DNA of 64,000 bases from Beijerinckiaceae bacterium (GTDB lineage Bacteria; Pseudomonadota; Alphaproteobacteria; Rhizobiales; Beijerinckiaceae). Both the position numbers and the translations under genes were made by a program. The stretch is from NCBI GenBank assembly GCA_947478455.1, contig CANJWR010000002.1:1-64000 (forward strand), in the 5' to 3' direction. Position 1 is the first letter of the stretch, and every line of letters begins with the position of its first letter. Shown piece by piece: positions 50,107 through 60,798 of this stretch. A model generated the notes under the pieces. The model worked only from the letters and a program-made list of their open reading frames with translations. It searched no databases and was not told the origin of the DNA.

Positions 50107-51624
50107 GTGCGCAATCCGGGGCCTTTCATGACAGCGGATCTGGCCGGCGACCTTCAGACGCGCATTGCCTTCGACAATAGCTATTCGCGCCTGCCAGAGG
50201 CGTTTTTCGAACCGACCGCGCCAACGCCGGTGCGGCAGCCGAGGCTGCTGGCTTTTAACGAAAAGCTGGCGCGGGAACTCGGCCTGCCCGATCTCGGCGA
50301 GGACGAAAAGGCAACGTTCTTTTCCGGCAACGCTTTGCCCGCAGGCTCGCAACCGCTTGCGATGGCCTATTCGGGCCACCAGTTCGGACATTTCTCGCCG
50401 CAGCTTGGCGACGGCCGCGCGATCCTGCTCGGCGAAGTGATCGATCAATCCGGCAAACGCCGCGATGTGCAATTGAAAGGCTCTGGTCCGACGCCCTTCT
50501 CGCGGCGCGGCGACGGACGCGCGGCGCTTGGGCCGGTGATGCGCGAATATCTGGTGAGCGAAGCCTTTCACGCGCTGGGCATTCCGGCGACGCGCGCGCT
50601 TGCGGCGGTGACAACCGGCGAGAAGGTTCTGCGCGAAGTCGCCTTGCCGGGCGGGGTGCTGACGCGCGTGGCTTCGAGCCATATTCGCGTCGGGACGTTC
50701 CAGTATTTTGCAGCGCGCCGAGATCTGGAATCGCTGATGCGTCTGGTCGACTACGTGATCGACCGGCATTACCCACAGGCGCGACAGGCCGAGCGGCCCG
50801 CGCAGGCGCTTTTCGAGTCCGTCATTGCCCGGCAGGCGCAACTCATCGCAAGCTGGATGCATGTCGGGTTCATTCACGGCGTCATGAACACTGACAATAT
50901 GTCGATTTCCGGCGAGACGATTGATTTCGGCCCCTGCGCTTTCATGGATCATTACGATCCCGGCATGGTGTTCAGCTCCATCGATACAGGCGGGCGCTAC
51001 GCCTATTCCAATCAACCCGTTCTGGCGCAATGGAATCTGGCGCGCCTGGCAGAAACGCTGTTGCGGCTGATCGACCCCGACGAAGATCGTTCGCTGGAAC
51101 TGGCGAAAGCGTCGTTGGGGACTTTCATGCCGGCCTTCCAGTCCGCATGGCTCGATGGAATGCGCCGCAAGCTCGGCCTGTTCACAAGCGAGGACGACGA
51201 CGCCGCGCTGATCCAGAGTTTTCTCGATGCGATGCAGGGCGCGAAGGCCGATTTCACCATCGCGTTCCGCACGCTGGCGGATGTTCTGGAAAATGCGCCT
51301 GCGGGACTGCATGAAAATGAGGTTCCGGTGCGAGCGCCCGCGTTTTCCACCTGGGTGGCTCGCTGGAAATCGCGCCTTTCGCGACAGCCGCAGACGAACG
51401 ACGAAGTCGCGCGTTTGATGCGCTCCGTGAACCCGGCGTTCATCCCGCGCAATCACCGCATCGAACAGGCCATCGAGGCCGCCGTTGATCGCGACGATTT
51501 CACGCGCTTTCACGAGCTGCGGACGGTTCTCGAGAATCCCTATGCGGATCAGCCGCAATTCGAGATTTACGCAAGGCCGCCGCTCCAGGAAGAACGCGTG
51601 CTGCAGACGTTTTGCGGCACCTGA
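50107..51624 (+). CDS. selO: SelO/YdiU family protein adenylyltransferase
   Basis: YSGHQFGHFSPQLGDGRAILLGE, VQLKGSGPTPFSRRGDGRAALGPVMREYLVSEA. Confidence 0.96.
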   Translation: MRNPGPFMTADLAGDLQTRIAFDNSYSRLPEAFFEPTAPTPVRQPRLLAFNEKLARELGLPDLGEDEKATFFSGNALPAGSQPLAMAYSGHQFGHFSPQLGDGRAILLGEVIDQSGKRRDVQLKGSGPTPFSRRGDGRAALGPVMREYLVSEAFHALGIPATRALAAVTTGEKVLREVALPGGVLTRVASSHIRVGTFQYFAARRDLESLMRLVDYVIDRHYPQARQAERPAQALFESVIARQAQLIASWMHVGFIHGVMNTDNMSISGETIDFGPCAFMDHYDPGMVFSSIDTGGRYAYSNQPVLAQWNLARLAETLLRLIDPDEDRSLELAKASLGTFMPAFQSAWLDGMRRKLGLFTSEDDDAALIQSFLDAMQGAKADFTIAFRTLADVLENAPAGLHENEVPVRAPAFSTWVARWKSRLSRQPQTNDEVARLMRSVNPAFIPRNHRIEQAIEAAVDRDDFTRFHELRTVLENPYADQPQFEIYARPPLQEERVLQTFCGT

Positions 51625-52512
51625 TCAGCTGCGCAGAACCACGCATGCGCCGCCGACCCTGACGATTTTTGCGCAGAGTTCGTTTGCTGCGCCGCGCGTG
51701 GGCGCAGGCGCGCGCACACGATAGAATGGCCGCACGCCGCGACTGCGCAAGCGGCTGCCGATGATCATCGGCTCGATCTCGCCCAGAACAGCAGCGTATC
51801 TGGCGCGCGCCCGGGCGAAGGACGCTAGCGCCGCCGCCTTGGAAAAATTTCCTGCGAGCTGCACGCCCCACGGGGCCACGAATCCGGTTGGTACCTGCGC
51901 TACAGGCGTATTCCGCCGAATGTCCGCCACCGCATCCGCACAGGCGGGCGGCGCTGATTTCAACATAGATTCCGAGGCTTTTTCGGCAATCTTCGGATCC
52001 GCCCAATCTTCCACCATGTGGCCAGTGATGCGAAAAACATAATTGCGCGTCTCAGCCGGCAAAAAACCGCCGCCTGCGAGCCAGCCTGAAACACGCGAGG
52101 GACCCCCATTATAGGCCGCAGCCACAAGCCCCAGATTGCCGAAACGACGCTGCAGGTCGGCCAGAAATTCAGCTGATTTCGGGATCGCGGATTCAGGATC
52201 GAAAGGATCGGCCAGACCACGCTCCGCCGCTGTACCGGGCATGAATTGCGCAATGCCCTGCGCGCCTGCCGGACTGACCACATGCGGGCGGAAACTCGAT
52301 TCCTGCCAGATCAGGCGCGTCAGAAAAGCAGCGGGAAGTTTGTGCGCAGCAGCTGCGGAATCGATGAGTCTGCAAATAGTGACCGCCAGCGGTTCTTCCT
52401 TGCCGGCAGGCTCAGGCTCGGTCGCGGCATTGGTCGAGCCGAAGACCGCAACACAGAGCGCGCCGACAAAGATCAGCTGCGCGATGGCCCTATTTGAAAA
52501 TCGTGCGGGCAT
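51625..52512 (-). CDS. lytic transglycosylase (SLT domain) protein
   Basis: PAAFLTRLIWQESSFRPHVVSPAGAQGIAQFMPGTAAERGL...AAYNGGPSRV. Confidence 0.93.
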   Translation of the reverse strand: MPARFSNRAIAQLIFVGALCVAVFGSTNAATEPEPAGKEEPLAVTICRLIDSAAAAHKLPAAFLTRLIWQESSFRPHVVSPAGAQGIAQFMPGTAAERGLADPFDPESAIPKSAEFLADLQRRFGNLGLVAAAYNGGPSRVSGWLAGGGFLPAETRNYVFRITGHMVEDWADPKIAEKASESMLKSAPPACADAVADIRRNTPVAQVPTGFVAPWGVQLAGNFSKAAALASFARARARYAAVLGEIEPMIIGSRLRSRGVRPFYRVRAPAPTRGAANELCAKIVRVGGACVVLRS

Positions 52513-52610
52513 TGCGGCCCATGAAACGGTGAAAGGAAAATCTGAATCGGCAAAAGTCGCATCTTGTTTCCCTCTCCCGAATAGAGAGGGAAACGCATCT
52601 CGTATGATCG

Positions 52611-54452
52611 TTACCTGATGGCGCGCACCGCGCCTTTGGCGGCGCTGGTTGCCAACAACGCATAGGCCTTGAGGGCCGTGCTGACCTTGCGCTTGCGGGG
52701 CGCGGCGGGCTGCCAGGCAGCTTTGCCCTTTTGCTCCATCGCAGCGCGGCGAGCCGCCAGTTCGGCGTCGCTGACGGTGAGCGAGATGCGGCGGTTGGGA
52801 ATGTCGATCTCGATGCGGTCGTTTTCTTCCACGAGGCCGATTGCGCCGCCTTCAGCCGCTTCCGGAGAAACGTGGCCGATCGACAGGCCGGACGTGCCGC
52901 CCGAGAAGCGTCCGTCGGTGATGAGCGCACAGGCTTTGCCGAGGCCCTTCGATTTGATGTAGCTCGTCGGATAAAGCATTTCCTGCATACCGGGGCCGCC
53001 GCGTGGGCCCTCGTAGCGGATCACCACGACGTCGCCGGCCTTGACCTTGCCGTTGAGAATCCCGTCGACAGCAGCGTCCTGACTTTCGAACACGCGCGCC
53101 GGACCCGCGAAGGTGAGGATCGAGGCGTCGACGCCCGCTGTCTTCACGATGCAACCATCGAGCGCAATGTTGCCGGACAGGACCGCAAGGCCACCGTCTT
53201 TCGAATAGGCATGCGCTGCGTCGCGAATGACGCCGTTCTGGCGGTCGTCATCGAGAGAGTCGTAACGACGCGACTGGCTGAACGCGACCTGCGTTGGCAC
53301 GCCGCCCGGCGCTGCGCTGAAGAATTCGCGCACGCTTTCGCTTTTCGTCACCGCAATGTCCCAGCGGGCAATGCCATCGGCCAGCGTCGGGCTGTGTACC
53401 GTCGGAATGTCGGAGTTGAGCAGGCCGGCGCGATGCAGTTCGCCAAGGATCGACATAATGCCGCCGGCGCGGTGCACGTCTTCCATGTGAACGTTGGCGA
53501 CGGACGGCGCGACCTTGCACAGCACCGGCACGCGGCGCGACAGGCGGTCGATGTCTTCCATGGTGAAATCGATTTCGCCCTCATAGGCGGCGGCCAGCAG
53601 ATGCAGAACCGTGTTGGTGGAGCCGCCCATGCTGATGTCGAGCGTCATGGCGTTCTCGAACGCCTTGAAGCTGGCGATGTTGCGCGGCAGCACCGATTCA
53701 TCGTTCTGCTCGTAATAGCGCTTGGCGAGATCGACGATCAGATGACCGGCCTCGACGAACAGGCGCTTGCGATCCGAATGTGTCGCCAGCACGGAGCCGT
53801 TGCCGGGCAGCGCGAGGCCGAGCGCTTCGGTGAGGCAGTTCATCGAATTCGCGGTGAACATGCCCGAACACGAACCGCAGGTCGGGCAAGCCGACCGCTC
53901 GATGGTGGCGACATCGGCGTCCGACACCTTGTCGTCGGCGGCAGCCACCATGGCGTCGATGAGATCGACCTTTTTCAAAACGCCGTCGGCAATGAACTTG
54001 CCGGCTTCCATCGGGCCGCCGGAAACGAACACGGCCGGAATATTGAGGCGCAACGCGGCCATCAGCATGCCGGGCGTGATCTTGTCGCAATTGGAAATGC
54101 AAACCAGCGCATCGGCGCAATGGGCGTTGGCCATGTATTCGACGCTGTCGGCGATGACCTCGCGCGATGGCAGGCTGTAGAGCATGCCGTCGTGCCCCAT
54201 GGCGATGCCGTCGTCGACCGCTATGGTGTTGAACTCCTTGGCGACGCCGCCAGCCTGTTCAATCTCGCGGGCCACAAGTTGGCCGAGATCCTTCAGGTGC
54301 ACGTGGCCGGGAACGAACTGGGTGAAGGAGTTCACAACCGCGATAATCGGCTTGCCGAAATCGGCATCCTTCATGCCAGTCGCGCGCCAGAGGCCGCGTG
54401 CGCCGGCCATGTTGCGGCCGTGGGTGGAGGTGCGGGAGCGATAGGCAGGCAT
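52611..54452 (-). CDS. ilvD: dihydroxy-acid dehydratase
   Basis: [76 protein letters not shown]. Confidence 0.97.
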   Translation of the reverse strand: MPAYRSRTSTHGRNMAGARGLWRATGMKDADFGKPIIAVVNSFTQFVPGHVHLKDLGQLVAREIEQAGGVAKEFNTIAVDDGIAMGHDGMLYSLPSREVIADSVEYMANAHCADALVCISNCDKITPGMLMAALRLNIPAVFVSGGPMEAGKFIADGVLKKVDLIDAMVAAADDKVSDADVATIERSACPTCGSCSGMFTANSMNCLTEALGLALPGNGSVLATHSDRKRLFVEAGHLIVDLAKRYYEQNDESVLPRNIASFKAFENAMTLDISMGGSTNTVLHLLAAAYEGEIDFTMEDIDRLSRRVPVLCKVAPSVANVHMEDVHRAGGIMSILGELHRAGLLNSDIPTVHSPTLADGIARWDIAVTKSESVREFFSAAPGGVPTQVAFSQSRRYDSLDDDRQNGVIRDAAHAYSKDGGLAVLSGNIALDGCIVKTAGVDASILTFAGPARVFESQDAAVDGILNGKVKAGDVVVIRYEGPRGGPGMQEMLYPTSYIKSKGLGKACALITDGRFSGGTSGLSIGHVSPEAAEGGAIGLVEENDRIEIDIPNRRISLTVSDAELAARRAAMEQKGKAAWQPAAPRKRKVSTALKAYALLATSAAKGAVRAIR

Positions 54453-54630
54453 GGACGGCTCTCGGTTGATCTGAAGGCGGACACTAAGTGACGCGTGTGG
54501 GGGCGGGGGTCAAGACACTGGCCGATCACCTCTGCCCTGCGCAATCCAATACCCCACCGATCCGCCTCAATAATGGCGCAACCAATGGCCATGCTGGAAC
54601 TATTGCGGGGCGGCGACGGCGGGATCGGAC

Positions 54631-55773
54631 GTGAAGCTGGGCATTCGGGCGGCGGCGATTGCCGGGTTGGCGGCGACCGGCATCGAGCTGTGGGCCGCCG
54701 GTCCGCAGATTTTGCCGCGCGCCATCGACGCATGGGACTGGATTGCGGCTGCGGACGATCCGGTTCAATTGACAGAGCTTGGCCTCAAGGCCCGGCTGAC
54801 CCCGGAGGCCCTGCAGGACGAACTCCAATCCGCGCTCGACGCCGACGATATCGATCTTGCCGAAAGCTTTGTGGCGCTGGCGGATCAGCAGGGTCTGAGC
54901 ATTCCTGACGCGTTGCGAGCCCGGCTTGCAGCAGCCACCGGCGCAGCCGCGTCCGCGCGACGGGGTGCGCGGGATTTCTATTCGGGCCTCATAGATGGCG
55001 AAAGCGCCACTGGCGCCGGGCTGGCGGGCGTCATCGCGGGCGACCTGACCGGCGTGGGCGATGTGCGCGATCTCGTTCGGGAAGGGCAAAAGATCGTCCG
55101 GGGCGAGGAACCCGACCAGCTTGTGCTGGGGCTGGCGGCGGCGGGGCTCGTGCTGACCGGCGCGACCATTGCGTCGGTCGGCGTGGCGCTGCCGGCGCGG
55201 GCCGGCGTCTCCACCCTGCGGGTCGCGACGAAAAGCGGGCGATTGTCGAAACCGCTGGCGGGCGAACTCACGAGGCTGGCGCGCGATGTGGTTGATCCCG
55301 GCGCACTGGCGCTTGCGGCGACGGCGGCCGGCAAGTTCGAAGTGACTGCGGCCAAAGCCGCGCTGGCGAATGCGGTGCGGCCTGCCTCGCTGGCGAGGCT
55401 GCGGAATGTCGCGGAGGATGTGACGACCATCGGCCGCCGGGCCGGAGTGCGCAGCGCCCATGAGGCTCTGGCGATCACCACCGATACAGCCGAAATCCGT
55501 CGCATCGCCCGGTTGGCCGAGACGCGCGGCGCTGGCACACGCGCCGTGCTGAAGGTGCTCGGCCGCGGGGCAATCGCCCTCACATCCGGCGCGGCGCTGC
55601 TGGCCGGATGGGTGATGGCCGGCGTCGGCTATGTCTGGCTTGCCTTGATGTTTACGCTTGCGCTGGTGCGGCGCGCGGCGAAGATCACGCTCTGGAGCGG
55701 GCGCAACTTCACCAGATTGGCACTACGGACGATCAGGCCGGCAGCGTCACCGCGCTCACATGCGCCGCGATGA
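54631..55773 (+). CDS. hypothetical membrane-associated protein
   Basis: 380-aa ORF with N- and C-terminal hydrophobic segments and Ala-rich helical middle (GDLTGVGDVRDLVREGQKIVRGEEPDQLVLG). Confidence 0.7.
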   Translation: MKLGIRAAAIAGLAATGIELWAAGPQILPRAIDAWDWIAAADDPVQLTELGLKARLTPEALQDELQSALDADDIDLAESFVALADQQGLSIPDALRARLAAATGAAASARRGARDFYSGLIDGESATGAGLAGVIAGDLTGVGDVRDLVREGQKIVRGEEPDQLVLGLAAAGLVLTGATIASVGVALPARAGVSTLRVATKSGRLSKPLAGELTRLARDVVDPGALALAATAAGKFEVTAAKAALANAVRPASLARLRNVAEDVTTIGRRAGVRSAHEALAITTDTAEIRRIARLAETRGAGTRAVLKVLGRGAIALTSGAALLAGWVMAGVGYVWLALMFTLALVRRAAKITLWSGRNFTRLALRTIRPAASPRSHAPR

Positions 55774-56125
55774 TGCGCCATCCTTCCGGGAAGCGCGCCC
55801 AGGTCTGGCTTTGGCGCGATATGGGACCAGTTCCGTCGGGCTTTCTGAACAGAGCCCATGTGAGGCCGAAGTCGCGGCCCAGCGTGGTGACCTGAACGCG
55901 ATCCAGTTTACGCGCGCCGCCGGGTTTCCAGACGCCGCTGCGAAACGAGGCGATTTCGGAATGGCCGAATAAATGTTCGCCATTGCCGAAGCGAACCGTA
56001 TTGGGAGACTCCCAGAAGAAACTATTCAGCGCCGCGGTATCGCCGGATTCAATCGCCACATTGTAGGCTTCGAAACTGGCACGCACTTCGGCTACGATTT
56101 CCGGCAGATTGACTTCGTGGCTCAT
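55733..56125 (-). CDS. HpxZ/AtzH-like (DUF3225) protein
   Basis: EVRASFEAYNVAIESGDTAALNSFFWESPNTVRFGNGEHLFGHSEIASFRSGR-like pattern; next to amidase. Confidence 0.83.
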   Translation of the reverse strand: MSHEVNLPEIVAEVRASFEAYNVAIESGDTAALNSFFWESPNTVRFGNGEHLFGHSEIASFRSGVWKPGGARKLDRVQVTTLGRDFGLTWALFRKPDGTGPISRQSQTWARFPEGWRIIAAHVSAVTLPA

Positions 56126-56158
56126 TGGTCATTTCCAGTCTGTCATTAAAGGGCACGC

Positions 56159-57634
56159 CTATTTCAGCGGCGGCACGGTGGACGGCGGCTTGCGGTGATG
56201 CGTCGCCTGTTCATAGGCGTAGGCGAGTTCGATCAGTGTCGGCTCGGTCCACGGACGCCCGACAAATTGCAGCCCGGACGGCAAATCCTCGCCCGTATAG
56301 CCCATCGGCACGACCGCAACCGGCCAGTGCAGGCCGGACGCTACCCAAGTCAGCGCGCCTGCGGGCGTCGTATTGCGATCACCGTTGAGTTTGGGCGCAT
56401 AGGCCGCAACCGGCAGCAGCATGGCGTCGAGTTTTTCGGCGTCCATCGCTTTCAGATAAGCGATACGCATGCGGGCCTCGTCGGCCTCGAGCTTGTGGAC
56501 GACAGGATCTTCGCGCGGCGAAGGCGCCGGCACGGTGGCGCGCAGGCTGACTTCGTGGATGGGATGAAATTTTTCCGCCGCCATGACGTCCGCAAGAGCC
56601 TTGGGAAATTCCGCGCTCGTCTTCGCCAGATAGCGCTCGATCGCAGCCTTCACTTCGCTGAGCGGATGCGATTGCGGCGGGAATTCCTTGAACTCCGGCA
56701 CGATAAAGGGATCAACGACTTCCGTGCCAGCCTTGCGCAAATCCTCAATGGCCTTGTCGAGCAAAGCAACCACATTGGGATCGGACGCACCCGGACGAAA
56801 GGCCTGACGGAGAACGCCAATGCGCTTGCCGCGCGCGCCATCACTTTTGAGAAAGGCCGTATAGGTGGGGGGGATTTTGCCTTCCGCGCCTGCCGTTGCG
56901 GGATCAGCAGCATCAACGCCGGCGATCACATCGAGCAGTTTGGCCAGATCCGTGACGTTGCGGCACATGGGGCCGGACGTGTCGCGGCCGTCGTAAAGCC
57001 CCACCATGCCGGCGCGAGAACAGAGCGCCCAGCTCGGACGCAATCCCGCAAGCGCATTGTTGGACGATGGATTGCGAATGGAGCCGAATGTATCTGACCC
57101 AAGCCCCACAACCCCGAAACTCGCCGCAATGCCTGCGCCGGTGCCGCCCGACGAACCGCCGGTGGCATAGGCAGTGTTATACGGATTGCGACAAAAGCCC
57201 GGCAGCACGGAATTGATGTTGTCGAAGCCGCCGCGCGCCCATTCCGACATGGTGCTCTTGGCCAGAATGATCGCGCCGGCTGCGCGCAGCTTTGCCACAA
57301 GCGTCGAATCCACCGAAGGAACCCAGCCGATCAGCGATGACGAGCCGCCGGTCGTCTGCAATCCGGCGACGTCGAAATTGTCTTTCACCAGAACCGGAAT
57401 GCCGTGCATGGGCCCGACGAGTTTGCCGGTCGCCTTCAGTTGCGCGTCGAGCGCATCGGCGTCCGCCAGCGCCTTTTCGTTCGTGACCACGATGGCCCCG
57501 AGCGCCGGCCCCTTGCGATCGTAGGCGGCGATACGGTCGAGATGCGCCTGCGTCACCTCGCGCGCGCTTGTCTTGCCTTCTAGATAGGCGGCCTGAATGT
57601 CCGCGATAGTCGCTTCAACAACCTGAAACGTCAT
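56159..57634 (-). CDS. amidase signature family protein
   Basis: GPMHGIPVLVKDNFDVAGLQTTGGS...TGGSSGGTGAGIAASFGVVGLGSDTFGSIRNPSS. Confidence 0.94.
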   Translation of the reverse strand: MTFQVVEATIADIQAAYLEGKTSAREVTQAHLDRIAAYDRKGPALGAIVVTNEKALADADALDAQLKATGKLVGPMHGIPVLVKDNFDVAGLQTTGGSSSLIGWVPSVDSTLVAKLRAAGAIILAKSTMSEWARGGFDNINSVLPGFCRNPYNTAYATGGSSGGTGAGIAASFGVVGLGSDTFGSIRNPSSNNALAGLRPSWALCSRAGMVGLYDGRDTSGPMCRNVTDLAKLLDVIAGVDAADPATAGAEGKIPPTYTAFLKSDGARGKRIGVLRQAFRPGASDPNVVALLDKAIEDLRKAGTEVVDPFIVPEFKEFPPQSHPLSEVKAAIERYLAKTSAEFPKALADVMAAEKFHPIHEVSLRATVPAPSPREDPVVHKLEADEARMRIAYLKAMDAEKLDAMLLPVAAYAPKLNGDRNTTPAGALTWVASGLHWPVAVVPMGYTGEDLPSGLQFVGRPWTEPTLIELAYAYEQATHHRKPPSTVPPLK

Positions 57635-57664
57635 GAGTTGCTCGCTTGCTTGAAGGAAAGGCGA

Positions 57665-59284
57665 CTATTCGGCCACTTCGATTCTTGTGAAGTCCTGATA
57701 CCAGTTGCGCGCCTGCACAAAGCCCTTGAGCTTCGGCGACAGGGCGCGCGGACTGGTGTCATGCACGACGAGGATTGAAGCCGCATCGTCGGTCAGTACT
57801 TCGTTGACCTTCGCCATGGCGGCTTCCTGTTTGACGAGATCGAATTCTTCCATTGCGGCCTTCCATGCATCGTCAAAAGCCGGATTGTTATAGAAGCCCC
57901 AGTTGCCGCCCGCAGGAGGGGCGAAGATCGACCGATATGAGGATACGATGCCGGAGCCCGGATCCTGCATGGTCATCGCCACGTTGATGCCGTCAGCATT
58001 GGCGACTTTCGCCCCGCCGCGCAGCATGGTGATCATGGCGGCGAAATCGCGCACGTCATACGTGACGTTGACGCCCACTTCGCGCAGATTTTCCTGAATG
58101 GCCTCGTTCATCGCAATCGGCACCATCTGGCCGCCGCCCGAAGGCGCGATGATGATCTTGAGATTGACGGGCTTTGCGGGACCGTAGCCGGCTTCCGCCA
58201 GAAGTTTCTTCGCAGCCGCCGGATCGTATTTCAGTTCGAACTTCGGTTTGCCGAACCACGGCGCATCCGGCGGCGCAAAGCCCTTCGCCGGAATGCCGGT
58301 ATCGGCCAGCAATTCAGCAATGGCTTCGCGATTGATCGCCAGATTGACAGCCTTGCGCACGCGAATGTCCGAGAAGGCCGAATTTTCCGTGAACGATATG
58401 CGCCACAGCCACGTGTGCGGATAGACGTTAGAGGTGATCTTGAACCCGGCTGCTTTCAGGGGCGCTATCGAGTCAGAGGCCAAAGTATCGATCATGTCGA
58501 TCTGGCCCGAGCGCAGCGCGGCCACGCGCGTATTGGCGTCAGGCACCGGCATTAGCAAAAGCCTGTCGTGTTTGGGAATACGGCTCTTGTCCCAGTAGTT
58601 CTTGTTGGCCTCCATCACCAGTTCCTGACCCTGACGGAGCGATGCGAATTTGTAGGGACCGGTGCCGACCGGCGCGAGGGCGAATTTCTGCCAGTCGCGA
58701 CCCACGACGTCGAACTGCTTCGGGCTGACAAAGAACAGAGTCGAGAGTTCGTAAGTGAGGAACGAGTTGGGTTCTTTCGTCTCGATGAAGATCGTGCGGT
58801 CGTCGATCTTGCCGAAAGAGGCGATGGATATCGTGCGCGAGCGCGCCGTTGCGGCGCGGGTAGCGTTGAACAGCGGCGATTTGGTGTCGGTGAAGGATTC
58901 GAGGTTCCACAGCGCCGCATCAGCATTCCAGGGCGTGCCGTCGTGGAAAGTCGCCTCGCGGAGCTTGAAGGTCCAGCGCGTCTTCTTTTCCGGGTCCACA
59001 GACCAGGATTCCGCCAGTCCCGGCACGAGCCGCGATGGCTTGTCGGCGGAGGACAGATCCCACTGGATGAGGGAGTCGAAAACCGTATATCCGCCAAACC
59101 GCACGCCTTCGAAACCGGCGTCCGGAGCGCCCCAAAGGATGGGAAAATCGCTCAACGAAATTGCAATGCGCAATGTGGAGGCAGCCTGCGCCTGCTGCGG
59201 CAGCGTCAGGATGGCAGGGGCGGCCAGCAGCGCCAGAGCCAGTCTGGCGGCGCGAAACATCGGAACAAGGAGATTTCGGGTCAT
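57665..59284 (-). CDS. ABC transporter substrate-binding protein, SBP_bac_5 (peptide/nickel) family
   Basis: Signal peptide; LVPGLAESWSVDPEKKTRWTFKLREATFHDGTPWNADAALWNLESF. Confidence 0.92.
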   Translation of the reverse strand: MTRNLLVPMFRAARLALALLAAPAILTLPQQAQAASTLRIAISLSDFPILWGAPDAGFEGVRFGGYTVFDSLIQWDLSSADKPSRLVPGLAESWSVDPEKKTRWTFKLREATFHDGTPWNADAALWNLESFTDTKSPLFNATRAATARSRTISIASFGKIDDRTIFIETKEPNSFLTYELSTLFFVSPKQFDVVGRDWQKFALAPVGTGPYKFASLRQGQELVMEANKNYWDKSRIPKHDRLLLMPVPDANTRVAALRSGQIDMIDTLASDSIAPLKAAGFKITSNVYPHTWLWRISFTENSAFSDIRVRKAVNLAINREAIAELLADTGIPAKGFAPPDAPWFGKPKFELKYDPAAAKKLLAEAGYGPAKPVNLKIIIAPSGGGQMVPIAMNEAIQENLREVGVNVTYDVRDFAAMITMLRGGAKVANADGINVAMTMQDPGSGIVSSYRSIFAPPAGGNWGFYNNPAFDDAWKAAMEEFDLVKQEAAMAKVNEVLTDDAASILVVHDTSPRALSPKLKGFVQARNWYQDFTRIEVAE

Positions 59285-59397
59285 GTGTCGGGCTCCCGGG
59301 ACGGATTTCCGAATAGCCGCGCTCAGGTCAGCGCGGTGGATCCATTCCGCAAAGCAACTCGGATGCCAGAGCTCTTGGGCGCCCTGAATAAGAAAAG

Positions 59398-59424
59398 GGC
59401 CGCAGCTCTTGCGAACTGCGGCCT
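59398..59424 (-). terminator. intrinsic terminator of the second ligAB pair
   Basis: GGCCGCAG...CTGCGGCC hairpin; minus tail CTTTTCTTATTC. Confidence 0.75.
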
Positions 59425-59458
59425 TGAAAGTGCGGGAGGATAGGGTCGCGACTAAAAA

Positions 59459-60325
59459 CTATTCGGCGGCGATTGCGCGCGGAACCGAGTTGTTTTCCAG
59501 CAGCATCACGGCGCCGCCCGTATTGGAAATCGGCACATGATACGTGGCGCTCAGTTGCGACACCTGACCCTGCATAGCGCCGCGCATCGCAATCCACGTC
59601 ATAAGTTCGACGCCCTGCGAGCCAGCTTTCTCGATGATTTCGTGATTGGTCAGCCGCGCCAGTGCTTCGGGATCGTTCAGCATCTTGTCCATGCACCACA
59701 GATCGAACGGCTTGTTGATGAAGCCAGCACGCGTCCCGTCGAGCTGATGCGACAGGCCGCCAGTGCCGAGCAGCACGACCTTCAGGTCTTCCGGAAAGGA
59801 TTCGATTGCCTTGCCGATAGCCTGACCGAGCTTGTAGCAGCGGCGTGCGGTCGGCAACGGATGTTGAACCGAGTTGATCATTACCGGCACGGTCGCGACC
59901 GGCCAGTCGATCCCACCCGGATACATCAGAGCCATGGGTAGCGTGAAGGCGTGGTCGACCGCCACTTCCTGACACATGGTGATGTCGAACTCGTTCTCCA
60001 CGAGCTGCTCGATAATGTGCCACGAGAGCTTTGTATTGCCCCGGAAAGGCTTCAGCACCGGAATGCCCCAGCCCTCGTCGGCATTGTGGTATTCATGCGC
60101 TGCGCCCACTGCGAAGGTCGGCATCTTGTCGAGGAAGTTGTTGAGGCCGTGGTCGTTGTAGATCACCACCGCCACATCGGGCTTCTCGCGTGCCAGCCAG
60201 TCGTGGACCGGGTGGAAGGCGTCGAAAAACGGCTTCCAGTAAGGATCCTGCTGCTGCTTCAGCGCAATGGCCTTGCCGATTGAGGGCACGTGCGAGGTCG
60301 TGAGACCGCCAATGATGCGAGCCAT
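59459..60325 (-). CDS. second LigB-type extradiol dioxygenase large subunit
   Basis: MARIIGGLTTSHVPSIGKAIALKQQQDPYWKPFFDAF...VVIYNDHGLNNFLDKMPTFAVG. Confidence 0.9.
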   Translation of the reverse strand: MARIIGGLTTSHVPSIGKAIALKQQQDPYWKPFFDAFHPVHDWLAREKPDVAVVIYNDHGLNNFLDKMPTFAVGAAHEYHNADEGWGIPVLKPFRGNTKLSWHIIEQLVENEFDITMCQEVAVDHAFTLPMALMYPGGIDWPVATVPVMINSVQHPLPTARRCYKLGQAIGKAIESFPEDLKVVLLGTGGLSHQLDGTRAGFINKPFDLWCMDKMLNDPEALARLTNHEIIEKAGSQGVELMTWIAMRGAMQGQVSQLSATYHVPISNTGGAVMLLENNSVPRAIAAE

Positions 60326-60327
60326 GC

Positions 60328-60672
60328 TCAAGCCCCCTGTGCGGCGAGATGCGCCTTGAAGGCGTCGAGCGACATTCCCGTCTGCTGGGCGCCAATGTCC
60401 TGCACGCTCAGGCCGAAAATCCCTGCGAATTTCGCCAGATAATAGACATTGCCGCCGGCCGCGATGAGCTGCAGCACGTTGCGGCTCTTGATCGCCTCGC
60501 GGTGTTCGGCGGACAGGCCATATTTGGCGCAATAGGCGTCTTCGTCCGCCAGAAAGGCATCGCGGTTTTCCTTGGAATTGAAGGAAAAACACATCTTGTT
60601 CAGCGCATAGCCCCTGGCGGCGGCGTCGCCCGTAAATACGGGGGTTCCCGGAATTGGCGCTCCGAATCCCAT
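60328..60672 (-). CDS. second LigA-type extradiol dioxygenase small subunit
   Basis: GTPVFTGDAAARGYALNKMCFSFNSKENRDAFLADEDAYCAKYGLSAEHREAI; directly followed by ligB-like gene. Confidence 0.88.
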   Translation of the reverse strand: MGFGAPIPGTPVFTGDAAARGYALNKMCFSFNSKENRDAFLADEDAYCAKYGLSAEHREAIKSRNVLQLIAAGGNVYYLAKFAGIFGLSVQDIGAQQTGMSLDAFKAHLAAQGA

Positions 60673-60737
60673 GATCGTTCCTTTTGCAATGCGAATTTGA
60701 GCCTGCTAAACGTCTATCGATCCCTCGCCGCGATGCC

Positions 60738-60751
60738 TTGATCCGGATCAA
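60738..60751. promoter_or_regulatory. FNR/FixK-type palindrome in divergent promoter
   Basis: TTGATCCGGATCAA exactly matches TTGAT-N4-ATCAA, between ligA2 and ligI starts. Confidence 0.7.
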
Positions 60752-60798
60752 ACCGGCTGAATTCGCGCGGATTTGAACGAAACGCGAGATAAAAAACC

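Noticed and set aside
52566-52594. GTTTCCCTCTC...GAGAGGGAAAC hairpin between ilvD and the transglycosylase gene
   Set aside because: Strong stem but no U-rich tail in the minus direction; not confidently a terminator
52731-54491. 586-aa plus-strand ORF
   Set aside because: Shadow of ilvD
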